From Ifrita kowaldi (lineage: Eukaryota > Chordata > Aves > Passeriformes > Cinclosomatidae): a DNA stretch of 64,000 bases. The DNA is taken from NCBI GenBank assembly GCA_013398055.1, contig VZRS01010750.1:620001-684000 (forward strand). Direction: 5' to 3'. Shown here piece by piece: positions 41,101-53,500 of this stretch (positions are counted from its first letter, which is position 1; each line of letters opens with the position of its first letter). The notes beneath the pieces are model-generated. The model saw only the letters and a list, made by a program, of their open reading frames with translations, did no database searches and was not told the DNA's origin. Position numbers and translations under genes: made by a program.

Positions 41101-42243
41101 CACCTCATACAGCACCACTCTGCTGTTTATTAAGAATTTCTGGGTATTCTGGAACTTGCTTTGCTTGACCTTTCCTGGGTAATGAAGTCCAAACATGCTC
41201 TAAGGAGCAGAATTGATGTTTTCAACTTTCAGAGCTCTTAGAATTTGTGAGTGAGAGGTCCTGCTGGAGTACAGGTCCTTGTGAAGAGACAAAAGTACCT
41301 CAAGAGACCAGGAAGCTGTCCAAAGAACATGTCAAGGGCAATAACTTGTAATTAAGCACTCGAGAGCAGGATGCTATCTGAGCACAAAAACAGTGGGAAA
41401 AAAATAAATTAACAGGAAAAGCCTTGCCCTGGTATGTCAATTTCCTGCATATAGGATAAAGTGCTTAGATGTAAGTGGAGTTAGGAGAAGAAAAGAATAA
41501 AATGGAATGGTATGTCTCAGAAAGTGTGCCACATAAACAATATGCAGACAATAGAAACTACATAAGGGGAATTTGGGGAAAAAATCTCCCTCAAAAAACC
41601 CATCCAGAGACAGATTGTACTGCACCCTGATAACAAGCACTGTGACACAGTCAAGAGAGGGGTGACAGAGTTGTGGTTCAGTGGTAGTTGTGTGTAACGA
41701 ATAAGATCTAAGAGTGATAAACTTGGATCTTGTTACACTGTGGGGAATTACAGGATTGCACAGTAATGATAGTGATGTCATTATTTGCTAAGTTATTTAG
41801 CTGATTTATTAGATTATTAGTAGTGGGTGGATTTAACAATAAACATTGAAGCCTCTCCTCTCAGGCCTGCAGTTGAGACAAATTAAGATCTCCAGGAAAC
41901 AGCTGCCCTCTCACCCTTGCATCCTCTGAAAGACATTTTTGGTTTAGATATATTAGTCTGCCAAGTCCTTAAGGGCTGCAAGCCTTTGGAGTGAGTTTTA
42001 CCACTGATTTCACAAATTTGCCTTAAGAAAAACTGGCAACACTTTGTTTTAAAGTTGGTGCAAACCACCAATTAGATCCTCATTATTTGAAGAATATTTT
42101 GCTTTATGTGAATTAAAGTTTTTGTTGAAGTGATCTAAATTATCTACTTTCAACAGAAAAACCAAGATGAAAAGTTAAAACCCAAATTTTAACTAACCAA
42201 TTTCTATTCACATGCTCATGCAAGCCTATAAAATTCTTTTCAT
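38116..42243. other. Intergenic, nothing recognised
   Basis: AT-rich. It contains one uncalled 128-codon plus frame at 40242-40628 with no reliable family match, and no RNA gene or repeat family that I can name. Confidence 0.45.
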
Positions 42244-42248
42244 GCATG

Positions 42249-42793
42249 TGTGGTAGTGGCACTCACCTTCTCCCTGGCTGACACACGAGGACAACCAACT
42301 TTTCATGACCTAGGGTGGGAACGGGAAGAGCAGAACCCCTTGTCCCACAGACAGGGTCCCCAGCCAACGGAGCAGAGACATTTCTGTACCATGACCAGGT
42401 ATGACCAGACCAGGTTATCCATGGGGGCCCCGCTGGACACCCCCAGGTACAGTTTTCCTTGGAGCAGAGGGCCTGTGAGGGGAAGCCAAATACCCATGGA
42501 GACCTCCCAGACTGAGTGCCCCTCACCACTCTCTCCCAGGGCAGTGACTATTTTCCTACTGGATATCCCTGAGTGATCCTTTGACCCTTAGATCTTCTGG
42601 GTACCCAGAAGAGTGAGAGGCCTCTTCTTTTTGTGTGTAACATAATCCCAGTGGGTATACCAAACCTGTAATGTGTTAAATGCCATGGCAGCATCACCCC
42701 TACCCACTTTGTTCATTACTTTTGGCCATTGGTTTTAATTGCAAATTAAAGTTTGTTATCTGCATGAAGTTGTTGCCGTGTACTTCTGTGCCA
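42249..42793 (+). mobile_element. Probable solo LTR with 5-bp target duplication
   Basis: The block begins TGTGGTAG and ends TGTGCCA (TG...CA). It is bracketed by the same five bases, GCATG, at 42244-42248 and 42794-42798. An ATTAAA that could act as a polyadenylation signal lies near 42746, about 45 bases before the end, as in an R-U5 region. At 545 bp it has a normal LTR length. No retroviral gene adjoins it, so it is a solo LTR left by recombination. A 5-bp duplication is usual for ERVL-like elements and some ERV1, but I do not recognise the family. Confidence 0.6.
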
Positions 42794-43023
42794 GCATGCT
42801 GAAAATTGTCTGAGTCCTTAGCTCCCACAGACTGCTGTAATATCAGAGGGGCTTGTGTTGGACACAGCACAGTTCCCACTTTCCCCCTTTAAGAGTCTTT
42901 TCTGCATTAGTCTCATACGAGCGAGTGCAGGGACTCTGTGACAGGACCACAGCCACACAGTCCTGAAGTAACATTCCCAATACATTACCACTACAGAGAG
43001 GGTGTTTGGGTTTTTTAAATGTT

Positions 43024-43063
43024 TTTGGTTTGGTTTGGTTTGGTTTGGTTTGGTTTGGTTTGG
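43024..43063. repeat. (TTTGG)8 pentanucleotide microsatellite
   Basis: Eight uninterrupted TTTGG units. Confidence 0.95.
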
Positions 43064-43324
43064 TTTTCTTCTTCTTTTTTTCCAAGACCTTTCCTGGTGC
43101 TCCATAGGATTTTTCCCATGGCTGCTCAACCTCGACAGCTCTCCCTTAGGTGAAGACAGGTTGGCCAGTTCCCCTGGTACTCCTTGCCACTTGCCAAGGC
43201 TGGACATGCAAAAAAAGAGACATTACAAAAAAAAGTTCCCCTTTTTTTTTCTGCTCCTGTACCAGCCCAGGCCTCGACACTGCGCTTGTCCTTGAACAGA
43301 CCCAGCTCCTGCCCTTGGGCGGGC

Positions 43325-44308
43325 TCAGTGTGGGGAGCCAGTCACTAAGTGGTGTCCCCCAGGGATCAGCATTGGGCCCAGCCCTAGTCAGTATCTTTAT
43401 TGATGGTCTGGACGAGGGAATCAAATGCACCCTTAATTAATTTGCAGATGACAGTAAGTTGGGCAGGAGTGTTGAAAGGATCTGCAAAGAGACCTGGACA
43501 GGGTGGATCAATGGGCCAAGACCAACTGTATGAGGTTCAACAGGGCCAAGTGCCAGGTCCTGCACTTGGGTCACAACAGCTCCCTGCAGTTCTACAGGCT
43601 GGGGGAACAGTGTCTGGAAAGCTGCCCAGTGGCAAAGGACCTGGCGGTGCTGGTCAACAGTGGCTGAATATGAGCCAGCGTGTGCCCAGGTGGCCAAGAA
43701 GGCCAGTGGCATCCTGGCCTGTATCAGCAATAGTGTGGCCAGCAGGAGCAGGGCAGGGATTGTCCCCCTGTACTGGGCACTGGTGAGGCCTCACCTCGAG
43801 TGCTGTGTCCAGTTCTGGGCCCCTCAATTCAAGAAGGACATTGAGGTGCTGGAGCGTGTCCAGAGAAGGGCAATGGAGCTGGTGAAGATTCCGGAGCACA
43901 ATTCCTGTGAGGAGCGGCTGAGGGAGCCGGGGGTGTTTAGCCTGGAGAAAAGGAAGCTCACGGGGGACCTTATCGTTCTGGACAGCTCCCTGAAAGGAGG
44001 TTGTAGCCAGGCAAGGGTCGGCCTCTTCCCCCAGGTAACGAATGACAGGACAAGAAGACGTAGTCTTAAAATGCGCCAGCGGAGGTTTAGGCCGGACATA
44101 AGGAGGAATTTCTTCACAGAAGGGGTGATTAGACACTGGAATGGGCTGCGGAGGAAGGTGGTGGAGTAACCGTCCCTGGAGGTGTTTTAAGGAAAGACTG
44201 GATGTGGCACTCAGTGCCATGGTTTAGCTGACACGGCGGTGTTCGGTCAGAGGTTGGACGCGATGATCTCAACCGCAGTGATCCCGGGATTCTCAGATTC
44301 TGGGATTG
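43325..44308 (+). mobile_element. CR1 LINE, 5'-truncated, plus strand, beside CIBAR1 promoter
   Basis: Plus-strand translation gives CR1 ORF2 from LSGVPQGSALGPAL (about 43348) through FADDSKL (43441-43461) to the C-terminal frame 43660-44169 (VRPHLECCVQFWAP, RRAMELV, then HWNGL, stop at 44167). An in-frame TAA stands directly before the FADD motif and later frames shift, so it is inactive. The 3' tail (GGTTGGACGCGATGATCTCA, ending GATTCTGGGATTG) stops at about 44308. The sequence is GC- and CpG-richer than the other CR1 copies here. Its 3' end meets the CpG island of CIBAR1. Confidence 0.9.
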
Positions 44309-44395
44309 CGTGCTCCCCCCGCGGCGCCCCCGGCCGCGGAGCTGCCGCAGCCCGTCCCGCAGGCCGAGGGGCGGGGCCGGGCCGGCTCCCGGGCG

Positions 44396-44409
44396 GTGTC
44401 CATGGAAAC
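44396..44409 (+). promoter_or_regulatory. Candidate RFX X-box
   Basis: GTGTCCATGGAAAC matches the palindromic X-box form GTTGCCATGGAAAC at 12 of 14 positions. It lies 70 bases before the CIBAR1 start codon. RFX factors bind X-boxes close to the start of many ciliary genes, which fits the known ciliary role of CIBAR1. Binding here is inferred. Confidence 0.6.
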
Positions 44410-44482
44410 GGAGCGCACGCGGAGCGCCGCCCCCCTTCCTTCCCTGCTTCCCGCCGGGCCGCCGCCGCAGCCGCCACCATGA
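44402..44482 (+). other. Upstream ORF overlapping the CIBAR1 start
   Basis: An ATG inside the X-box opens a 26-codon frame, rich in Pro, Ala and Arg, that stops at TGA 44480-44482. That stop overlaps the CIBAR1 ATG (44479-44481) by two bases. The upstream ATG has a weak context (T at -3, G at +4). It matters only if transcription starts before 44402. Confidence 0.5.
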
Positions 44483-44510
44483 TGCTGCTGGGCCGCGGGC
44501 TGGACGCCAG
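44479..44510 (+). CDS. CIBAR1: CIBAR1 coding exon 1
   Basis: Encodes the ten N-terminal residues (MMLLGRGLDA) plus two bases of the next codon. A second ATG follows the first directly in the same frame. The donor is AG|GTACGG. The N-terminal residues differ from human, as usual for this first exon, so the start rests on the strong Kozak context and CpG island position. Confidence 0.85.
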
Positions 44511-47500
44511 GTACGGGGGCGCGGAGGGCCGGGGGAGCCCCGGGGTGTTGCGGGGGAGGAGGCCCCGCTTCGGGCAGCGTGCCCGGGGGTGGCGCGGGGC
44601 TCGGGGAGCGATGCGGACCCGGTCCTTCTTAGCGCGTCCGCCCTCCTTAGGGGATGGGGGCCGCCTCTGCCTTCCTCCGGTAATGGCCGCAAAACTTTTC
44701 CAGGCCTAGCGTGCTATGCAGAGATGGAGTAAAGATGTGCGGCCGGTATTTATTTGGACCTCTCGCGAATAATTCTGTGGACAGTTCTAAGCGGTCGCGA
44801 TAACGAGGGGGGAATAAAAACTTTTCCATGCCCATATAAGAAAATGTAGTGTTTCATGTCCCAAAATGAAATACTAGTTGCATGGGTGTACTGTGAAATC
44901 TGAATTGTGAAGTGGGTGATTATGGCTTCCTCCTGGAGGGAAACATTTTCTGACATGAAGACCTTTCAAGAAAATAGGAAACATATACCTTTTACTGAAG
45001 ATCTTATCAGGTAGTATTAATTTTGAAAAACAGCTTTATTAGTACTTAATGAAATTCTTACTTGCCTACTCACCAGGTGAAACCTTCCCTATTCAAGTGG
45101 TTCTGTGCTCAGAATGTCCTGGAGGACTGAAAACTTCATGGGATTTTTTTTAACCTTAACAGAATCTCTTTTGAACAGTCTTCCAGACAGCTTACCATGA
45201 AGCAACCCAACTAGGTTTTTGCCCAAGGCAGAACTTCGGCATGAAATACTTTTCCTGAAGTAAAGGTGTTCCTCATTTGAATTGATAGCATTTTTGTTTA
45301 GTCTCAAAGTACCAGAATTCTTCAAATTTTTCTGCTCATCATGTATCCCGATACGAAGTCAATCTTTAAATATTGGTATTTAAGTATTGGGGTAGTAGGA
45401 TATGAAGGAAGTGTTTGTTTCTGTCCCTTGCCAAGATAGTGGTAGGAGTGAATTCTCTTGCTGAGAATTCTAGCACTGCACATCAATAACTTGTGTTAGA
45501 GCACAGAGACTTCCTAGGACCCAGTGTCTGGCAGGTACTGTTAGCTGAATTGTCTCACAGCTGATTCAGTCAGATCAAAAACAACTGGCATGAGTTCACA
45601 TGACTATCAAGTAATATCGGAATATGAAAGCAAAATACAAAGTGAAATGTGTGAGTTACTGGAATGACTTATCTAAATCATTAATAATGAAACATACAGG
45701 CATTAGATCAAATAAATTAATTAGATTTATGTAGTTTAAAAGAAAATAATTTATTAGTGTGATGAATGTCCTTTCAGTGGTATTAAGAGTTTTCACCTCT
45801 TGTGTTCATGCACTTTTCTTCTTTAATTCTTGATGGTATTTATCCTCTGTAGTGTTGATCAGGAGCAGTTTGGTAACTGTTCGCAATTAAAAGAACATGT
45901 AATACCTTCACCAATCCAAATTGTCCTCTACTGCCTAATTTCTCCAGCCATTGACTTGCCTGTTTAGATTGCAGGCTGTTGCAGGAAGGGGTGGTCCTGC
46001 AGGAGTCTTGTTTGAGACTGCAGGTGTTACCACTGTATTAGTAACTAATACCAATAGTAATAGTGAGCTTTGGTTTAACTGCAGGAGGAAGACTTTCAAG
46101 CAGATTTTTGTGATTTGGGTTTTCATTTATTGGATCTTTAAGTGTAAATCTGCTTTTTTGTTTGTGTGTTATTCATTCACAAATAAGCACATATTACATC
46201 AGTTACAACATTCTCATTTTTAAGAATAAATTTCTGCTTTGCACTGAAACGAGATATCCAAATTATTAATAGTATAATTATATAGTTTTTCTTCTGTATG
46301 CGTTGTAAACATTTGTGCCCTTCTTATTTTTCATTTACTTTTCTTTGGTATCCAGGGACAATCAGACTAGACAAATACAAGATGCTGTTTCAAATGTGGA
46401 AAAACATTTTGGTGAATTGTGCCAAATATTTGCTGGATATGTACGTAAAACTGCCAGACTACGAGACAAAGCAGATCTTCTAGTAAATGAAATATATGCA
46501 TATGCAGCTACAGAGACACCAAACTTAAAAGTTGGACTGAAAAACTTTGCAGATGAATTTTCCAGACTTCAGGATTATCGCCAGGCAGAGGTACAAATTT
46601 AAAACTGTACATGTTGTGTTTGCCATCTGAACTTTTCAGTTACTTATCTGTGATTAAAAGGGAAATCATATACTCTGCAATTGAAAGAGAAACATGGGAG
46701 AAAACATGTCTAAATGTATTAGTGTCTGAGCAGGGTAGGCTGCCAAAGCATTCATCATTTACCCTCCTAATAACTTCATTGAAAACTGCTTAAAATTAGT
46801 CTTGTTGAAGTCAGCAACACTATCCCTATGAACACTCGAAGTATTTGAGACAGAGCAAGTTTTTTTTATTGGTCTTAGACTTTGGATTATGATTTATGGT
46901 TATTAAAGTGTTCTTTTTTAGTTGTCTGACTTGAGTTGTCTAGCAGCAGCTGAGGCAAAGTCAGTCATTTTCCTTTTGCTGAGCATTATCAGAAATAGTA
47001 TTGAAGAGGTGCTGTCAGGGACCACTGTCGATTTCATAAGTTTGTAGTTCAACACTGGAAGTACAAACTTGATCTGGACCATATGTAACTATATAGTCAC
47101 ACTTCTGCTAGATGAGAGTGTAAAGAAAGGTGTTTATGCCACTTACACATTTATGTGTGGTGCCAGTCACTGTAACTTACAATGCAAAATTGCAAATACT
47201 GAGATTTAAAAAAAAAATTCATTCACACGTACTTAAACTAGTTTTTGGAGTATGTATCAATTCTTATAGTAGAACGTAGAAAATTCTCATTTATAGTTTT
47301 GAACAGCTAAGACCCACTATAATTCAAAAAAGAGAATGAAGTAGTTGACATTCTTTGTTTTCAGACAGGACTTTCTTATTTAGGAGAGCATGGCAAGTCA
47401 TCTCTCCATAACAACAAAGTGGAAAAAGAAAACCTTTTAAAAGTAGTTAATATGGGAAGCAGAGTTTCAAATACAAGAAATATGTGAGGATTTTAACAAT

Positions 47501-50500
47501 CCATTTTGGGAGGGATTTTTAAGAAGTAACAAGAAACCTTAGGGTGTGTGTGATTTTTATTTTTTCTATAAACTTCTACATCTGGCTCCAGCTGAGCCAC
47601 ATGTATGTCCTTATGCTTCAATTGATGTAAGAGCAAATTATCCTCTGCTAATAGATTAAATTTATATTGTGGCCAAAGGTGAATGTGAACTCAGACTGCA
47701 TGATCGCTCTGTTTTCATCATTAAACGATGAAGCTGTAATTTTGAGGTACATATGTAACAACTTGAGTTTTGCTTTTTTCGATTTTAAATGTGTTTTTAA
47801 AAACTAACATTTGGCCTACATCCACCTGCCATGCCTGTCTGCAAATCAACACTGCCCTGTGAAGGAAGGAAAAAAGGCAGAAGCAGCAAAGGAAGAGAAG
47901 CTTTTAGTTTTTAAATCAAGTTCTCCTTTGCTCTTGAAAACAAAATATATGATCTCAGTTTTGTTTCTTTTGGGCATCAAGTCACTTAACAGTTTTCCTG
48001 TTTGCTGACAAAGTGGGCAAGAGAAAATTAGCTTATAAGGATTATCAATTTCTGGTCTTTAGCTGCAGTGCTAGATATATAACTACTGAGGTGTGAGGTA
48101 CCACAACATGTGGAAGGTTAAGTAAGCAAGATGGGCAGGTTATTTGGTACATCTGTAACGTGTGTTGTTTAGAGCCTTACTGCCCTATTCCTTTCTATTC
48201 AAGTGAAATTGTTTGACAGCACACTGGTAGATGGTATCAAGGAGAAATGTTTGCTCAACTGGCATAGATTTTGGCTGAGTGGTGACTACCAGTATAGAGG
48301 GAACTGTCCCTTCCTTGTAGAGGTATGCATCTTGTCCTAATCTGGATGTAGCAGCGAGGGGCCACAGGACTCACTCATGGTCCATAAGTCATTGGCAGAT
48401 TACGCTGGGGCCACTCAGACAGTTCTGTCAGATTTCACAAGCAGGTCTTATCCTATTGCCTGTCTGACCATATGTAGCTGTTTTTCTGACTAGGAGAACT
48501 GAAACAAAAATTCACAACCATTCATCAGTGAGAGCATTTATGCATTTTACACACCCTGTTATTGGTATTTTTAGTGCACTTAGTACCAGTGATGCTATTT
48601 CCATTATTTTTAAGAAGTGTTCCATTTCGTACAGTATATTTGATAGCAAAGATGGCTTAGTCCATAACCTATCAATAAGTGTAGAGCAAATACACTTATC
48701 TTTAGATAGAAAGCTACAGAACTCCAAGATGCAGTGTTGGATTTATGTAGTATTCAGTTTGATGTATTCAGAATTTTCCATGTTTCATTTATCCTGATCT
48801 AATTAAGAAAAAAGGAGTTCTACTAGAAATCAGCTTGAGCTCTTCAGAAAACAAATTACTTCTTGGTTAATGTACTTGACTGTAGTTTTTACAGAATTAA
48901 AACTCTTATCCTAATATTTTTTTCAGCATATATGGACTTAGTTCCTAATAAGATGAGTCACTGTTAAATTAATTGTTTCCCATTTCTGCACACCATGGAT
49001 ATAGCTTATTTTAGCAACCTTGTGATTTCTTTTTTTAGGTTGACAGGCTGGAAGCCAAGGTTGTTGAACCTCTGAAATGTTATGGGACCATTCTGAAACT
49101 TAAAAGGGTAGGTTAAACACCTGTTTTCTCACAAGGTACATTTCAGTGTCCTGGCCACTCAGTTGAAAACTTCTAATTCGTGGGGAAAATGGTTCTGATT
49201 TTTCATATTTCAGTAATCAGTTTAACTTAATTATGTGGTTAGACATCTGAACTGAAGCTGTATATATGTTGGAGGAAAAAGCTTTGATGTGAAGACAAGG
49301 ATATTCAGGCTCTTTGAACACAAGCAAATGCTCAGAAAAGGCATTAGTGTGAAACTTCCTGGATAGTGTAAATTCAAGACTTTTTTATTTATAAATAATG
49401 TCATTTATTATTGTTTGATTTTGATGATGATGGTGATATTATTATTACCGTTATTATTATTACTACTACTACTTTGACTCTTAGTCATCAATATGCTCCC
49501 TTTAACAGCTTTTCTAACTCAGATTACATTCTACATTAAAGTTCATAATTTAGAAAACACATTTGAACCTCATAAGTAGGTAGTGGCCTCAATCCCTCTC
49601 TGCTAAGTCATCATGATGACCTGAAGATACACAAAAATCTGAGGTCTCTTCATTCACTATATTTTAGAAACAGTGTTTATAGGGGTTTGAAATATTCCCG
49701 TAAAATATCTGTGAATTTCTTTCCTCCAGGAAGGATAAGCTTGAGCAAGTAATTTTTAATAAGCAGATACTAGTTTATAAGATGAAAGTAGATATTCATA
49801 ATAGTTGGATTTTATACAGAGAATACCTTAATCCTGCAAACTCAAATCTGCAATTAATGTACATGTCTGTACCATAATCTGTATAAATCAAAACATTATT
49901 ATGTGATGGTATTTTATGTACAAAAATCTTGCAGTGTGTTCGTCATGGTTAATTTGAGTAGATTGTGGCACTGCATCTCAAGCAAGCAGTTTTCATATGT
50001 TTTTGTTCTGGTTTTTTTCCATGTGATGAAGAACCAAGTAGAGTGTTTGGAACCTTCTGCACAGTTACCTCACTTGGTGGTTAGAGAAACAATGTGAAGG
50101 AAATGCATCCTGCTCTTGAGTAGGACTACCCATGGTAGTCCTTAGCAGAGCTGTAGACTACAGAGCCTAAAACCTGGTATCTTAATGGTCACTCTGAACC
50201 CCAGTTTGTGAGATCTAGAACTGAGTACTCTGTAGGATATACATGTTGAGGGTGGGAGACAAGTTTCCTGTGTTTGTGGCAGTAGGGTTGCTGAGGAGAC
50301 ACAAAACATTACAGCAGTGCCTGGGGCTTCCAAAGCATTGAAGAGACTGTCTTGAGGTGCATTGCCACTGATAGCCAGTAATGCTGAGGACAGAAGCAAC
50401 TGAAACCAAGTCATTGCTTGCAACAGTGAATGGATTTTCCTGTGGTCTTTGCCTTTGAGAATGTCAGAAAGCATTGCATGTTTATTTTAGCTACAGTGAG

Positions 50501-53500
50501 GAGTACAAGAGCATTCTTAAACTGTAGATGGGATTAACTATTTTACCAGTTTACCTTTGAACTAAGAGAGTTCACTAAAGATGTAGGCCATTAAATGGTT
50601 ATTTTTTTCCCACTGCACGTTGACTATAAACCTTGGTTAAAACTTCAACTGTCTGGTCTTCAGTTATCATCTCTAATCACTGGGACATATTTAGTGACAA
50701 AGGAAATTTTGTCACTCGTAAATCTAGCACAAGCTGCTAGTTCTAGGACTGCTTTACCTGTAACTACATTAGCTAAGTAAAACCAGGCAGGGTATGTCAT
50801 TACAGCACTTCCTATAAAGGGGATGTTCTCACTGCTGCTTACTTACTGGATCTGTTCCAGGATCTACACAGGAGTATTTCTGTGCTTTATCTGAAAACAA
50901 CTGTTGCTTCTTCTGTGGTGTAAGCCATCAATGTCCTGTGCTACTAAATGTTTTAAAGAGGCTCAGGTCAATCAGAGTAGTGTTGTCCTTTATCTGCTAA
51001 TGCAATAAAATTGTTTCATTCACTTGTTCTGGTTCACGATGCTGAATAGCTTCAGTGGGAGCTAATACAATATTCTTGTCCTGTAACGCAGCTTAAATGT
51101 AGGATATGAGGATTTCTTTCTGTTTCATTGTTCTATATATCAATCTTCACTTTTCTGCTTTTTGGCAACTCTGTTCCTGGTTCCTTTTCTTCATGTAAAA
51201 CAGGACATCATAAAACCAAGGTGATCCACGTGCAGAAGAAAGGATTGATTTGCTTTAATAACTTCAGTGACTAAAGCAGGTAACAGTACAGTGATGAGGC
51301 TCTGCCAGCCCATTGTCTGGTGGATGAACTGTAGCTGTATTTCTATGTGATTTGAAATTAGATGGGTGACCAGAGTTCTTACATGTGACTTGAATTCATA
51401 GTTAAAACCTAGAAGGACTGTGAATAATTTTATATTCTCTGTGCCTTTTATCTCATTGCCTATTCCTTTCCATTCCATTTTTCCTTGAGTGTAATTAAAG
51501 CATATTTTCCAAAAGCATGTCAAAGCTTGGTCTAAAGACACTGGAGGTGTATGTAGGACTGTTTGTGGTAGTAAGTGGTTAGTTGATGTTTGTGGTGTTT
51601 TGTTTTAAATGAAAGACTTCACCTAATCTTTGGTTCTTGTTATATGCTCCACCGAGATGAAAGAGCGCTGTAGTGCTCTGGGTTTTTTCTGGATGAAGAT
51701 ATTTAGATGCTAGTAAAATGAATTTTTCTTTTCTTTTTTTCTGTTAGGTAATAATGTATACCTTGATTCTTTCACCATAAATTGCATTTCCCCCAGCTTT
51801 TTAGTATTTTTATTGGGGTTTTTTCTGCACCCTTTTCAGTTTTTCAACATCTTAGACAAAATATATATGTAACTGGGCCCTACTTTTGTACATCCAAACT
51901 TGTACACAGTTTCACCACTACAGCCACAGTAGCACTAATTCTTTGTCACACTTTGGCTACAAGAGAAGTATGTTTCATGGTGGCTGTTGCTACAGAAAAC
52001 AGAGGTAGAGGAGGGAACAAGTCCAGTCCCTGTAGGTATTTCCAAAGTCACTACACACTAGAAAGAAATTACTGAATTTAATAATGGCAACTCTAGAACT
52101 TTGCATCCTCAAGTACACTTTGCATGAAAGTCAGAAACCTTTTCAAGCCACAGTGTTAAATCTGATTGTTTTAAATAGGTCTAGAAAGTCAGTGCTGTTA
52201 ACAGGGCTCAGTCACTGAATAGCACTAAACATGCAGCTGTCACCATTAGATAGAAAACTTTGTTCTGTTTCAAAAACAAATACATTCTTTTCTCTTTCTC
52301 TACCTTTAAAATGCAAAACAATAAAAAAAATTCTATTATTGCTTTTCTTGCAGCCACATGGTTTTCATAAAGGCAAAAGGCCTTTTCAGCAGTCTTTGAC
52401 CTTAGAGGTGGTGTAGATTCCCTTCTGAAAGAAGAGCAGTAAAACTAGTTTTGATGGGCTGAAGATGAAGTAGTTTTTATTATCAGGAACCAGCTCTGTC
52501 TCTGTAGAGATGAAGCAAAATGACAGTTATATACAAGGACATACAGACAGTAAGGATAGAAACAGGGAAGAAACCGCATGTTTTGACCCCAGCCTCATGT
52601 ACAGCCTCATTATTGAAGGAACACACAGCATTGTGAAACTTGGCAATCTTGGGCTTGTCACTGACTAGTGATCTGGTCACAGGATCACAAAACTTGCTGC
52701 AAGACACATTCTTAGTTGCATGTCCTTCTGACTGAAGGAGATATACAAGCATTAAAATTTTGAAAGTCACAGCAGTAGCACAGACAACTTCACAAGGTGA
52801 TGGTTTCTAATAGCTCTAACTCCATTCTGGAGTAGTAAATAAATGGGAAATGGTATTTTTAGAGTAAAAGGTCATTTGAAGTGCATGCCCAATCCTGCCT
52901 CAGATTTTGTTAGACTTTAGACTGTATTTCTGCTTGTTCTAAACTACTACTCCTTTAAACTGGAGCCATCAAAATTAATGTCCTCTTCCATACCAGTGTC
53001 AATGGAGTGATAAATACTTGATTCATAACCTTACATTCCATGAATGTAAAACAATTTGCAAAACACAGTTTTATAGCATGAAGAATAATTTGAGAAAGCT
53101 GATAGATAAACGTTCTTAAGTTGTCACAAGTCTTCGTAGAAGTACATACTACTACTCCCTTGGAAAAGAGGGGCAAAAATGGTTATCAATAGTTTCTGCC
53201 TTTTCTAGATCAGTTAAGTTTTATCTTCTCCAGCTACATCATTACTTGGATGTATTTTATTTCAAATGGTTTTAAACATTTTACTAAATGCATATATATA
53301 AATATGTAGTTTAACCCTTTCAGCCATAGAATTCCTATGGTACCTTAAAATCTTTCAAATTCCTATGGTACCTTAAAATCAGTAGCACTGAACTATAGAA
53401 TTGTTTAGGTTGAAAAAGACCTCTCTGATCACTGAGTCCAACCATTAGCCCAGCACCACCATGTTCACTAGTAAACAATGTCCCCAAGTGCCATACCCAC

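Larger units (their letters stand above)
44309..44700 (+). promoter_or_regulatory. CpG island promoter of CIBAR1
   Basis: A dense run of CG dinucleotides in otherwise AT-rich sequence covers the 5' untranslated region, exon 1 and the start of intron 1. It has a GC box (GGGGCGGGGCC, about 44368-44378) and no obvious TATA box, so it is a typical TATA-less vertebrate promoter. The transcription start cannot be placed from sequence alone. Confidence 0.85.

Noticed and set aside
44239..44732. Overlapping long open frames in all directions across the CpG island (44239-44709, 44310-44732, 44692-44129)
   Set aside because: GC-rich DNA lacks stop codons by composition. Only the 32-base exon 1 in this area joins to a conserved protein.
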